A stretch of 64,000 nt of DNA, from the NCBI GenBank assembly GCA_002279065.1, contig NCKB01000001.1, forward strand, positions 310,001-374,000, in the 5' to 3' direction. The notes under the pieces are model-generated. The model was not told the DNA's origin, did no database searches, and saw only the letters and a program-made list of their open reading frames with translations. A program made the translations under genes and the position numbers. The number at the start of each line of letters is the position of its first letter. Position 1 is the stretch's first letter. Below, in pieces: positions 25,305 to 35,328 of the stretch. The DNA comes from Lysobacterales bacterium 15-68-25. Lineage in GTDB: Bacteria > Pseudomonadota > Gammaproteobacteria > Xanthomonadales > Rhodanobacteraceae.

Positions 25305-27460
25305 CAGCGGCTGGCCTCGGTCAGGGCCCGCTCGACGAGGCCGGCGGTCAGCACGGTCGGCAGCACCTTGCCCTCGCCGCCGCCCTTCGGGAACACCACG
25401 TACAGCGGCACACCGGGCGAGTGGTACTGCTGCAGGAACGCGGCGATGGTCGGGTTCACGTCGGTCCAGTCGCCCTTCATGTACACCGCGCCGGTGCGCT
25501 CGAGCAGGGTGCGGAAGCGGTCGGTGTCGAGCACCGTGTGTTCATTGGCCTTGCAGGTGACGCACCAGTCAGCGGTCATGTCGACGAACACCGGCGTGCC
25601 GGCAGCGCGCAGCTCGGCCAGCTTCGCGGGCGAGTAGGTGACCGTGCCATCGGAGGTTGCCGTGACCACGGGCAGGGGAGCGGGGAGGTGCGCTAGGTAA
25701 TACAGCGGTGTCAGCGAGAGCACGGCTGGAAGCAGCACCAGGGCGCGGCTGATCGGCGTGCGGTAGCGGCTGCGTTCAAACCACCACAATGCTGCTGCCA
25801 GCATCACTGCCGCGATCAGCAGCAGGCCGATCGCGTCGGCACCTCGCTGGTTGGCTAACACCCAAGCTAGCCAGGTGGCAGCCAGATACATGGGGAAGGC
25901 CAGCAACTGCTTGAACGTCTCCATCCATGCCCCGGGCCGCGGCAGCAGGCGTGACAACGCCGGCACGAAACCGATTGCCAGGAATGGCAGGGAAAGGCCG
26001 AGGCCCAGCGCGCAGAACACCAAAAACGCCTGTATGGTCGGTGCCGTGAAAGCAAAGACCAGCGCAGGCCCCATGAACGGACCGGTACATGGGCTGGCAA
26101 CCACCACGGCGAGCACGCCCACGAAGAAGTCGCCGCGCCAGCCAGACTGGCTCATTAGCGAACCGCCTACGTTGCCCAAGGATGAGCCGAACTGCACCAC
26201 GCCAGACATCCAAAGGCCCGCCGTGAGCATCACCAGAGCTAGCGCCGCGACCACCAGCGGATACTGCAACTGGGCTCCCCACGCCTTTGCTAGCGCAATG
26301 ATCATGGCGCCAAGTAGGACGAAGCTGGTGAGCACGCCGGCTGTGTAGGCCAGCGCATGGCGCCGGCGGCGTGCCGGGCTCTCTCCACTCTCCAGCAGAC
26401 TTACCGCCTTGATCGCCAGCACCGGCAGCACGCAGGGCATGAAGTTGAGTGCGAGTCCACCACTCAGCGCGAGCAGCAAGATGAGCAGCAGACTGGGGCC
26501 GGCTGATGGCGCCGGGTTGGTGGCGGCGCCGGTGGACGCCGCTGCTGCCGGGCTGCCGCCGGCTGCAGGCAGCGATACGTCGAGCGAGCGGGTCATCACC
26601 GGATAGCAGATGCCGCCGTCCTGGCAGCCCTGGAACCGGGCCTGGACGGTCAGCTGGTGGCGGCCACCCACGGGGCCCGCGATGCCGACCGGGACCTCCA
26701 CCTCGTTGAGGTAGATGACCGTCTCGCCCTGGTAGTCGTCCTGGTGATGCGTGCCGGCCGGCCATACCGGTTGCAGCTTCAGGTCGGAGACGCCGGGCGT
26801 CGAGAGTTCGGTCTTGTCGCGATACAGGTAATAGCCGTGCGGCATGGACCAGCGCAGCAGCAGTCGATCCGGAGCCGTCGCCACGGCATCCAGGCGGAAT
26901 GCCTGGTCCGGCGGCAGTGGCGTGCCGGGCGCGCCCAGCGAGCCAGTGGCTCCCAGGGTGCCGAGGGCCGCGCCGAGTCCGCCGCTGCCCGCACCCGCCG
27001 TGGCCGGCAGCGCCAGGTCCAGCTTCTCCGTATGCGGCGGGTAGCAGATCTTCGGGTCGACCTCGTGGCAGCCCTGGAACTGCACGGCTACCTGGAGCCG
27101 CGTTGCTCCTGCTGATGCGGTGTAGGGCAGGCTGGCATCGATGCTGTGGTGATAGGTCTCGACGTCGCCGAGGTATTCGTCATGGTGCTTCTCGCCGTCG
27201 GGCAGCTGCGCGGCACCGAGGGTGATGCCGTCGCCGGCGGTGAACTTCATCCGCCCGCGATACAGGTAGTAGTCCGGGGCGATGTCCCAGTGCAGCTTCA
27301 AAACACCGGGCTGGCTGGCATCGGCGCTGAGCTTGTAGGCCGCGGTGACCGGCAGCAGGCCGTCGAGATCGTCCTGCGCCATGACCGACGGTGCGCCGAG
27401 CAACAGGAACACGAGGGAAAATAAACGGGCGGCCCAGTGGCCGGTGGAAAGCAGACGCAT
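25304..27460 (-). CDS. dsbD: Thiol:disulfide interchange protein DsbD with two N-terminal domains
   Basis: DsbD moves electrons from cytoplasmic thioredoxin across the inner membrane to periplasmic partners. This 718-aa protein is some 150 residues longer than E. coli DsbD because the N-terminal immunoglobulin-like domain occurs twice. Copy 1 is at about 31-152 (FQGC...ICYPP, C131 and C139) and copy 2 at about 183-298 (FQGCQDGGICYP, C279 and C285). The eight-helix core carries MPCVLP (C343) and SPCTGPF, and the C-terminal thioredoxin domain has DWCVTCK. The signal peptide ends about residue 28. ATG 27460 is chosen for this signal. Codon use in the middle of the membrane core looks less GC-rich than in the flanks. 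Confidence 0.93.
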   Translation of the reverse strand: MRLLSTGHWAARLFSLVFLLLGAPSVMAQDDLDGLLPVTAAYKLSADASQPGVLKLHWDIAPDYYLYRGRMKFTAGDGITLGAAQLPDGEKHHDEYLGDVETYHHSIDASLPYTASAGATRLQVAVQFQGCHEVDPKICYPPHTEKLDLALPATAGAGSGGLGAALGTLGATGSLGAPGTPLPPDQAFRLDAVATAPDRLLLRWSMPHGYYLYRDKTELSTPGVSDLKLQPVWPAGTHHQDDYQGETVIYLNEVEVPVGIAGPVGGRHQLTVQARFQGCQDGGICYPVMTRSLDVSLPAAGGSPAAAASTGAATNPAPSAGPSLLLILLLALSGGLALNFMPCVLPVLAIKAVSLLESGESPARRRRHALAYTAGVLTSFVLLGAMIIALAKAWGAQLQYPLVVAALALVMLTAGLWMSGVVQFGSSLGNVGGSLMSQSGWRGDFFVGVLAVVVASPCTGPFMGPALVFAFTAPTIQAFLVFCALGLGLSLPFLAIGFVPALSRLLPRPGAWMETFKQLLAFPMYLAATWLAWVLANQRGADAIGLLLIAAVMLAAALWWFERSRYRTPISRALVLLPAVLSLTPLYYLAHLPAPLPVVTATSDGTVTYSPAKLAELRAAGTPVFVDMTADWCVTCKANEHTVLDTDRFRTLLERTGAVYMKGDWTDVNPTIAAFLQQYHSPGVPLYVVFPKGGGEGKVLPTVLTAGLVERALTEASR

Positions 27461-27557
27461 TGCGGCTCCAGCGTGAAGAGGCTCGCACCGGGCGGGCGAA
27501 CCGGGATTATGGCTCAGCTTGACCCTTCGGGCGGCACGGAGAGAGACCACCCGGAAG

Positions 27558-28466
27558 TCATGCATGTTCCGTTGCTACGTTGTTCGGCGCCGCGCCGCGA
27601 TCGCCCCGGCCAAGCAGGCCGGTGGTGAGCGCCACGCCGAGGAGGATCACGATGCACCCACCGATCATCGCCATCGTCACGGGCTCGTGGAGGAACACGA
27701 AGCCCCAGATCACGCCGAACGCGGGGATGAGGTAGAGCACGGCCATGCTGCGCGAGGCGCCAACGCGGGTCATGAGGCCGTAGAACAGGACGTATGCGAG
27801 CGACGTGCAGGCGACGGCAAGTCCGAGCAGGGCCAGCCACGCCGGCAACCCTGGCGTTCTTGCCGGCCAGAGCCACGCGGTAAACGGCAACAACAGCACG
27901 GCGGCGGCCAGCTGGCTGCCGGTCGCCATGCTCATGGGCGTGACACCGCGCAGGCAGCGTTGAGAATAGTGCGCGCCGAAGGTGTAGCAGACATTGGCGC
28001 CAATGCAGGCGGCCATGGCCCAGCCGGAGGCGTGCCCGCTTCCCAGGCCGGTCGTGCCGACCACCAGCCACACCACGCCGGCGAAGCCGGTCACAAGGCC
28101 ATAGAACCGTGCGGCACCGAGCTTCTCGCCCAGCAGCATCCAGCCGGACAACGTGACGAGCAAGGGGGCGATGGCATCGGAAATGGCCGAGACGCCCGCC
28201 GGCAGGCTCTGTGCGGCGAACGAGAACAGCACGAACGGAAGTGCCGAATTGGCGACGCCGACGATGGCGATCCCGCGCCAGTGCCTGCGTATCTCCGCCC
28301 TTCGCGAGCGCGTCAGCAGCGGGATCGAGCAGATCGCCGCGCCTATGGCGCGCATGCCGGCCAGCGCCACGCCGCCGAACGCGTCGGCGCCCATGCGCAT
28401 GAACAGGAATGAGGCGCCCCACAATGCTCCCAGCAACAGCAGTGCGGCGATGTCGGAAGTCTTCAT
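27558..28466 (-). CDS. EamA/DMT family transporter
   Basis: A 302-aa ten-helix membrane protein with two EamA repeats. The first begins MKTSDIAALLLLGALWGASFLFMRMGA and contains LPFVLFSFAAQSLPAGVSAISDAIAPLLV. The second contains WAMAACIGANVCYTFGAHYSQR and VLYLIPAFGVIWGFVFLHEPVT. This is the RhaT/RarD-like 10-TMS family that exports amino acids or metabolites; substrate unknown. ATG 28466 is chosen because the first helix starts there. Its upstream region (28467-28650) is gene-free with no recognisable signal. Confidence 0.88.
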   Translation of the reverse strand: MKTSDIAALLLLGALWGASFLFMRMGADAFGGVALAGMRAIGAAICSIPLLTRSRRAEIRRHWRGIAIVGVANSALPFVLFSFAAQSLPAGVSAISDAIAPLLVTLSGWMLLGEKLGAARFYGLVTGFAGVVWLVVGTTGLGSGHASGWAMAACIGANVCYTFGAHYSQRCLRGVTPMSMATGSQLAAAVLLLPFTAWLWPARTPGLPAWLALLGLAVACTSLAYVLFYGLMTRVGASRSMAVLYLIPAFGVIWGFVFLHEPVTMAMIGGCIVILLGVALTTGLLGRGDRGAAPNNVATEHA

Positions 28467-28650
28467 GGGGAACCTGGTCCAGTGCCCTTGCCAGCTGCCG
28501 CGGGGGCGTGATTTCGCGATTTCCGTACCACGTTCCCGGAAGTGGAAATCCCGCATCGCCGGGATCGGGGCGAAACGATTCGTGGTCGGGTACGTGCTGC
28601 CTTCGGCGGGAAGGCTAGGTGCCTGTCATGTCAGAACCTGTCAGCAGACT

Positions 28651-29349
28651 TCATGCATCTAGCTCCGAACCCTGGCCGAACAGCACCTGACGTGCCTGGC
28701 CGGTCAGTGGTGCCCGGGGGGCGTATACGTTCTCCACACCCCTGTAAGTGCGCAGCGTGGCGGGGCGCCGGGACATGGCGTAGAACCAGCGCGCCAGGTG
28801 CGGGAAATCCTCCAGGTCCTGGCCGTGCGCTTCGTGCGGCACGATCCATGGATAAGTGGCGATATCCGCGATGGAAAACTCACCGGCAATGAATTCCCGG
28901 CCGTCGAGCCTGCGGTCGAGTACGCCATACAGGCGTGCGACCTCTCGCGTATACCGGTCGATCGCATAGGGCACCTTCTCCGGCGCATACACGTTGAAGT
29001 GGCCGATCTGTCCCGCCATGGGGCCGAGTCCGGAGACCTGCCAGAACAGCCACTCCAGTACCTCCACGCGGTCGGCCGTGCGCTTCGGGATGAAGCGCCC
29101 GATCTTCTCGGCGAGGTACAGCAGGATCGCCCCGGATTCGAACACCGTTACCGGGGCGCCGCCGCCTGCCGGCGCGTGGTCGATGATGGCGGGGATCTTG
29201 TTGTTCGGCGAAATGGCGAGGAACTCGGCCCTGAACTGTTCGCCCTCGCTCAGGATCACCGGAGTCACGAAATAGGGCAGGCCGGCTTCCTCGAGGAGCA
29301 GCCTGGGCTTCAAGCCATTGGGGGTGGCGGCGAAGTACAACTCGATCAT
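28651..29349 (-). CDS. Glutathione S-transferase (YfcG/Ure2p-like)
   Basis: A 232-aa GST. The thioredoxin-like domain reads MIELYFAATPNGLKPRLLLEEAGLPY, then SPNNKIPAIIDH with the cis-Pro and VFESGAILLYLAEK (glutathione gamma-Glu site). The helical domain contains FSIADIATYPWIV. The TPNGxK start and SPNNKIPAI are diagnostic of the YfcG/YghU nu-class GSTs, which have glutathione disulfide reductase activity. It is divergently transcribed from the MocR regulator, which probably controls it. Confidence 0.9.
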   Translation of the reverse strand: MIELYFAATPNGLKPRLLLEEAGLPYFVTPVILSEGEQFRAEFLAISPNNKIPAIIDHAPAGGGAPVTVFESGAILLYLAEKIGRFIPKRTADRVEVLEWLFWQVSGLGPMAGQIGHFNVYAPEKVPYAIDRYTREVARLYGVLDRRLDGREFIAGEFSIADIATYPWIVPHEAHGQDLEDFPHLARWFYAMSRRPATLRTYRGVENVYAPRAPLTGQARQVLFGQGSELDA

Positions 29350-29375
29350 GACGGTGCTCCGCTTGATTGGAGGAG

Positions 29376-29439
29376 CCAGTGTCCAGTGTTGACTGGTATT
29401 GAAAAAGCACCAGATTGATGGAAATCTCCTGGACCAGTC
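29376..29439. promoter_or_regulatory. MocR/GST intergenic region with CCAGT/ACTGG half-sites
   Basis: CCAGT occurs at 29376-29380 and 29383-29387, ACTGGT at 29392-29397, ACCAGA at 29409-29414 and ACCAGT at 29433-29438. ACTGGT and ACCAGT form an inverted pair. Such multiple half-sites fit binding by a dimeric MocR regulator. Confidence 0.45.
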
Positions 29440-29458
29440 AGACTCACTGGGTGCTGCC

Positions 29459-30907
29459 ATGGAACAGCCCATGGCTTTTCCGCTGGACATTCCTTCGCGC
29501 GGGCGGTTGCGTGCGTTGCACGGGCAGTTGCGGGCGGCGATCCTCGATGGAAGGTTGCGTGCCGGACAGGCCTTGCCGTCGACCCGTTCGCTGGCTGCAT
29601 CGCTGGACCTGTCGCGCAACACCGTCGTCGCTGCTTACGATCTCCTGTTGAGCGAGGGTTACGTGTCCTCGCGGCACGGCGTCGGTTATGTGGTTGCGCA
29701 TGCCGGGCCGACGCAGCCCGGTGCGCCACGCATGGCGGCCGGGGGCGAGCGGCGGTTGCAGCCGCGGTGGCGAGACGGGCCTTCTCCCGCCCCTTTGGGT
29801 GCGCTGCCCCCGGCGCGCTACGACCTGCGCGTCGGCGTGCCCGACACTTCGCGCTTTCCGTTCGATGCGTGGCGCAAGCTGTCGGCTCGTGCACTGCGTT
29901 CATTCACGGGCGTGCCGGCGACCTACGAGGGTCCCGGCGGCCGGGAGGCGCTACGCGAAGCCATCGCGGGGCATGTGTCGTTCACGCGCGCGGTGAGCTG
30001 CAGCGCGGCCGACGTCATGGTGACCTGTGGCGCGCAGCAGGCGTTCGACCTCCTGGCGCGCATCCTGGTGACGCCGGGGCGCACGCTGGTCGCGGTGGAA
30101 GACCCGGGCTATCCACCGCTGAGCGCGGCCTTCGAGGGGATGGGTGCGAACGTGGTGCCGGTGCCTGTGGACGAGGAGGGCCTGATCGTCGAGCGGATAC
30201 CGGCCGACGCGCGGATCATCTACGTGACGCCCTCGCACCAGTTCCCTTCCGGCATGGCGATGTCGCCCTCGCGCCGCATCGCGCTGCTGGAGTTCGCCCG
30301 GCGGCATGACGCGGTGATCGTCGAGGACGACTACGACGGCGAGTTCCGCTATGGCGGGCGTCCGCTCGATGCGCTGCAGACGCTCGACAGGAACGCGTCG
30401 GTGTTCTATGTCGGTACGTTTTCCAAGAGCCTGTTTCCTGCGTTGCGCCTGGGGTACCTGGTCGCGCCCGGATGGGCCATGCCCGCGCTGCGTCGCGTGC
30501 GTGAGCTGGGTGACCGCCACAACGACCTGCTGGCGCAGGATACGTTGGCGCTGTTCATCGCCGAGGGGCACCTTGCGCGTCACGTGCGCAAGATGCGGCG
30601 CATCTATGCGGAGCGCCGGGAGGCGCTCCTCGACGGCCTGGCACGCCATGCCGGCGACGCCTTGTGCCCGCTGGCATCGGATGCCGGCCTGCATGTCGCC
30701 GTTCAGTTGCGCTGGCCGGTCGCGGCGAACCGGCTGGTGGAGGAGGCGTTGGGGAAAGGCATGCGGATCGAGGCGCTCGGAAATTACGCCATCGGCGAGG
30801 CGAAGCCCAACGGCCTTCTCTTCGGCCTTGGTGGCGTGCCGGCCACGCGCATGGAGGAGGCGACGCGGGTGCTCGGCAAGCTGCTGGAGCCGCACCGTCC
30901 GTCCTGA
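29459..30907 (+). CDS. MocR/PdxR family regulator (GntR HTH fused to aminotransferase-like domain)
   Basis: A 482-aa fusion. The N-terminal winged helix of the GntR type (LHGQLRAAILDGRLRAGQALPSTRSLAASLDLSRNTVVAAYDLLLSEGYV) is joined to a fold-type I aminotransferase domain. The latter keeps the PLP-lysine region (FYVGTFSKSLFPALRLGYLVAP) and VTCGAQQAFDLLARIL. MocR proteins sense PLP or amino-acid-like effectors rather than catalyse. I chose ATG 29459; an earlier ATG at 29399 would place the coding start inside the half-site cluster. It is divergent from the YfcG-like GST. Confidence 0.88.
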   Translation: MEQPMAFPLDIPSRGRLRALHGQLRAAILDGRLRAGQALPSTRSLAASLDLSRNTVVAAYDLLLSEGYVSSRHGVGYVVAHAGPTQPGAPRMAAGGERRLQPRWRDGPSPAPLGALPPARYDLRVGVPDTSRFPFDAWRKLSARALRSFTGVPATYEGPGGREALREAIAGHVSFTRAVSCSAADVMVTCGAQQAFDLLARILVTPGRTLVAVEDPGYPPLSAAFEGMGANVVPVPVDEEGLIVERIPADARIIYVTPSHQFPSGMAMSPSRRIALLEFARRHDAVIVEDDYDGEFRYGGRPLDALQTLDRNASVFYVGTFSKSLFPALRLGYLVAPGWAMPALRRVRELGDRHNDLLAQDTLALFIAEGHLARHVRKMRRIYAERREALLDGLARHAGDALCPLASDAGLHVAVQLRWPVAANRLVEEALGKGMRIEALGNYAIGEAKPNGLLFGLGGVPATRMEEATRVLGKLLEPHRPS

Positions 30908-30999
30908 CGCTGGTCCTCTCGTTTCCGCACGAGCTGGACCTGTGCGCGGGCGCGGCCGCGGGAAGACCATGACGGCCCTTCCCTCAAGGACGTTTGCCC

Positions 31000-32010
31000 G
31001 TGCGTTACATCATCCTTTTTTGCCTCTTGCTGGCGTGCACGCTGGCGCACGCATCCGAGTCCGGCCAGGCCCGCGCTGAATCGGCCGGCCGCAGCCTGAT
31101 CGGTCGGCCGGCGCCGCGCATGGTGCTCAAGACCATCGACGGCCAGACCATCGACCTTGGCGCGCTCTATGGAAAGAAGGCCGTCTACCTGAAGTTCTGG
31201 GCCACCTGGTGCGTGCCGTGCCGGGAGCAGATGCCGCATTTCGAGCGTGCCTATGAGCAGGCTGGTCCGGACATGGCCGTGATCGCTGTCGACGTCGGCT
31301 TCGACGACAGCGTGAAGGCGGTGCGCAAGCTGCGCAAACAGCTGGGGCTCGGCATGCCGATCGTGTTCGACGACGGCTCGCTCGGCGAGGCGTTCCATCT
31401 GCGCGTGACGCCCCAGCACGTCGTGATCGGCCGCGATGGCCGCATCCTCTATGTTGGCCACGAGGCGAACGCCAGGCTCGATGCCGCGCTGGCACAGGCG
31501 CGCAGCAGCGCGACGTCGGATGCGGTGCCCGCCGTCGTGCCGAAGGACGAGCCGCACTACGCAGTGGGCGACCGGGTGCCTGCGTTCACGGTACGTGCGC
31601 TCGACGGCAGGTCGCTTCCCGCGTTCGGCGCCCGACCCGGTCAACCGACGGTGCTGTTGTTCCTCTCGCCCTGGTGCGAGTCGTACCTGGCCAAGAGTCG
31701 TCCTTCGCTGGCGCAGAGTTGTCGGGCAGCACGCGAGCGCGCCAACGGACTGGCCCGCGACCGTCACGTGCGTTGGCTCGGCATCGCGTCGGGCCTGTGG
31801 GCCAGCCGCGCCGAACTGGCCAGTTATCAGCGCGAACACCACATCGCCATGCCGCTGGTGCTGGACGATTCCGGCGCCTTGTTCCGCCGCTTCCGGGTGA
31901 TGCATGTGCCGACCTTCATCGTGCTCGATGCGCAGGGCAGGGTGGTGCATCGCAGCGAGGACGCCGATTCGCTGCGGACCGGGTGGTTGTCCGCCGTGAC
32001 GAGGCGCTGA
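31000..32010 (+). CDS. Secreted protein with two thioredoxin-like domains, the second lacking CxxC
   Basis: A 336-aa protein with a signal peptide (MRYIILFCLLLACTLAHASE). Domain 1 is a TlpA/AhpC-like thioredoxin fold with WATWCVPC (C71, C74) and VTPQHVVIGRDGRILYVG. Domain 2 (about 185-335) keeps the fold (VGDRVPAFTVRALDG, VMHVPTFIVLDAQGRVV) but has SPWCESY at the active site. C226 remains while the resolving position is Y229, so it cannot form the usual disulfide. The start is GTG at 31000 with AAGGA 10 nt upstream. It is followed after 2 bp by a cupin gene. Confidence 0.85.
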   Translation: MRYIILFCLLLACTLAHASESGQARAESAGRSLIGRPAPRMVLKTIDGQTIDLGALYGKKAVYLKFWATWCVPCREQMPHFERAYEQAGPDMAVIAVDVGFDDSVKAVRKLRKQLGLGMPIVFDDGSLGEAFHLRVTPQHVVIGRDGRILYVGHEANARLDAALAQARSSATSDAVPAVVPKDEPHYAVGDRVPAFTVRALDGRSLPAFGARPGQPTVLLFLSPWCESYLAKSRPSLAQSCRAARERANGLARDRHVRWLGIASGLWASRAELASYQREHHIAMPLVLDDSGALFRRFRVMHVPTFIVLDAQGRVVHRSEDADSLRTGWLSAVTRR

Positions 32011-32012
32011 TC

Positions 32013-32384
32013 GTGCGCGTCGCATGGGCTCTTCCCTGGATGGCGGCGCTCGTCGCCGCGGTGCCGGCCCGGGCAACGCAGGACACGTCCCTGCTCGCTG
32101 TCCCCCTGACGCGCGCGCCCGGGCAGTCGCTGGAAGCACTGCGCGTCACCTACGCGCCGGGCGAAGCTTCCCGGCCGCACGTGCACGGTCGCGACGCGTA
32201 CGTATACGTACTGAGCGGCCGCATCCGCAGCCAGGTGGAAGGGCAGCCGGTGCGCAGCTATGTGGCGGGCCAGAGCTGGTTCGAGCCCGCGGGCGTGCGT
32301 CATCTCGTGAGCGCCAACGCCAGCGATCGTGCGCCGGCCTCCATGCTCGTGGTGTTCGTCGGTGTCCTGAAAGCTCAGCCCTGA
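32013..32384 (+). CDS. Periplasmic cupin-domain protein
   Basis: A 123-aa protein with signal peptide MRVAWALPWMAALVAAVPARA (GTG start) and one cupin_2 domain. Motif 1 is SRPHVHGRDAYVYVLSGRIRSQ, with metal-type histidines in HVH and the D/E-like YVYVLSG. Motif 2 is GQSWFEPAGVRHLVSANAS with the third His. It could bind a metal and act as a small oxygenase or sensor; the partner is unknown. It starts 2 bp after the two-domain thioredoxin-like gene. Its 3' end overlaps the convergent cutA gene by 10 nt. Confidence 0.8.
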   Translation: MRVAWALPWMAALVAAVPARATQDTSLLAVPLTRAPGQSLEALRVTYAPGEASRPHVHGRDAYVYVLSGRIRSQVEGQPVRSYVAGQSWFEPAGVRHLVSANASDRAPASMLVVFVGVLKAQP

Positions 32385-32695
32385 TCGCGCACCCAGTCCA
32401 GGTAGGGGCGATGTCCCTCCGTGACCGGCACCGCGATCAGTTCGGGCAGCTCGTACGGATGCAGTGCCAGCAGGCGCTCCTTGAGCGAGTCGAACTGCGC
32501 CGCCGTCGTCTTGATCAGCAGCAGCACTTCGCTGTCGGTCACCACCTCGCCTTGCCAGCGGTAGGTGGAGGCGATGCCGGGAATGCGGTTCACACAGGCG
32601 GCCAATCGCTCACCCACCAGCACATCGGCGAGCTTCTGCGCGCAGGCGGTGTCGGGGCAGGTGCAGTAGCAGAGCAGGACGGCGTCGGACATCAC
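32375..32695 (-). CDS. cutA: Divalent-cation tolerance protein CutA
   Basis: CutA1 is a small trimeric ferredoxin-like-fold protein associated with copper and divalent-metal tolerance. The 106-aa protein contains CYCTCPDTACAQKLADVLVGERLAACVNRIPGIASTYRWQGEV and ELPELIAVPVTEGHRPYLDWV, both CutA signatures; C-terminal W is conserved. The start is ATG 32695 or the next ATG at 32692. It is convergent with the cupin gene (10-nt overlap). The 312-bp gap to groES belongs mostly to the groESL promoter region. Confidence 0.92.
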   Translation of the reverse strand: MMSDAVLLCYCTCPDTACAQKLADVLVGERLAACVNRIPGIASTYRWQGEVVTDSEVLLLIKTTAAQFDSLKERLLALHPYELPELIAVPVTEGHRPYLDWVRDQG

Positions 32696-32828
32696 GATCT
32701 CGGCGACCTCGGTCGGTTGCGGGCCCGGTTCCCGGCACGGTGGCGGCGTTCCTGTCCGGCGGAGGGCATGGTTGTCCGTATCGCCGCCGCAGTCGAGGTG
32801 AAAAGGGCGAAATTTCTGCCTGGCCTGC

Positions 32829-32855
32829 CTTGAAAGCCTCCCGCGGCTCCCCCAT
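32829..32855 (+). promoter_or_regulatory. Sigma-32 heat-shock promoter of groESL
   Basis: CTTGAA (32829-32834), a 15-bp spacer and CCCCAT (32850-32855) closely match the RpoH consensus. It is the upstream of two groESL promoters. Confidence 0.75.
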
Positions 32856-32884
32856 TGGGGGTCCAGCCATCGGACAGGCGCCTC

Positions 32885-32912
32885 TTGCAGGGGGCTGTTG
32901 CGTCATTAGAAT
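32885..32912 (+). promoter_or_regulatory. Sigma-70 promoter of groESL
   Basis: TTGCAG (32885-32890), a 16-bp spacer and TAGAAT (32907-32912). The predicted start falls in the left arm of the CIRCE operator. Confidence 0.6.
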
Positions 32913-32938
32913 TAGCACTCACCACCCCGGAGTGCTAG
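32912..32938. promoter_or_regulatory. CIRCE operator (HrcA site)
   Basis: TTAGCACTC, nine bases, GAGTGCTAG: one mismatch from the consensus CIRCE inverted repeat. It would let HrcA repress the sigma-70 promoter and the leader of the sigma-32 transcript. Confidence 0.95.
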
Positions 32939-33007
32939 CAAACGCCGTCGCAGGCGCCGCTCCGAGGTCCCATTTTTGTTCAACCCACTCAATCTGGAGC
33001 TTATCCA

Positions 33008-33301
33008 ATGAGCAAGCTGCGTCCGCTGCACGATCGCGTCATCGTCAAGCGCCTGGAAGAGGAGCGCGTCTCCGCCGGCGGTATCGTGATCCCCGATAGC
33101 GCCACCGAGAAGCCGACCCGCGGCAAGGTGATCGCCGCCGGTACCGGTCGCATCCTCGAGGACGGCAACGTCCGCCCGATGAGCCTGAAGGAAGGCGACG
33201 TCGTGCTGTTCGGCAAGTACGCCGGCCAGGAAATCAAGATCGACGGCGAAGAGCTGGTCTTCCTGAAGGAAGACGACATCGTGGCCGTGATCGAGGGCTG
33301 A
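33008..33301 (+). CDS. groES: Co-chaperonin GroES
   Basis: GroES is the seven-subunit lid of the GroEL folding chamber. The 97-aa protein starts [39 protein letters not shown]; the mobile loop is about residues 17-32. It ends [23 protein letters not shown] is placed about 10 nt before the ATG. It is the first gene of groES-groEL, with dual heat-shock control seen upstream (RpoH-type promoter and CIRCE). Confidence 0.97.
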   Translation: MSKLRPLHDRVIVKRLEEERVSAGGIVIPDSATEKPTRGKVIAAGTGRILEDGNVRPMSLKEGDVVLFGKYAGQEIKIDGEELVFLKEDDIVAVIEG

Positions 33302-33366
33302 TCGTTCGGTGACCGGCCGAGCGCGGATCAAGAGCGCGCACGCCAGTCGCCTACGGCTCCTTCTGA

Positions 33367-35064
<1,698 letters not shown>

Positions 35065-35089
35065 GTCCGGTTCGCCATCGCAGTACCCC

Positions 35090-35124
35090 CGAAAACCCCG
35101 CCGCGAGGCGGGGTTTTCTTTTTC
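35090..35124 (+). terminator. groESL terminator
   Basis: AAAACCCCGCC (35092-35102) pairs with GGCGGGGTTTT (35107-35117) around a GCGA loop, followed by CTTTTTC. Confidence 0.92.
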
Positions 35125-35328
35125 GTGGCGTCCGTTTCCATTTTGCCCGCCCTGTACGTCCTGCATGTGAGCCACCCACTGGGCGCGATACGCATGACCA
35201 TGGAAACCGCGATGCAAATTCCGGAGCGTGGAGCGCCCCCGGAAGCGCGCGCCGCCGAACCGACCGGCCTCGGGCGGGCTACCATCCCCGCGCGCCCGTC
35301 CATTCGTCCCGGACGCCGGAACCCGTCG

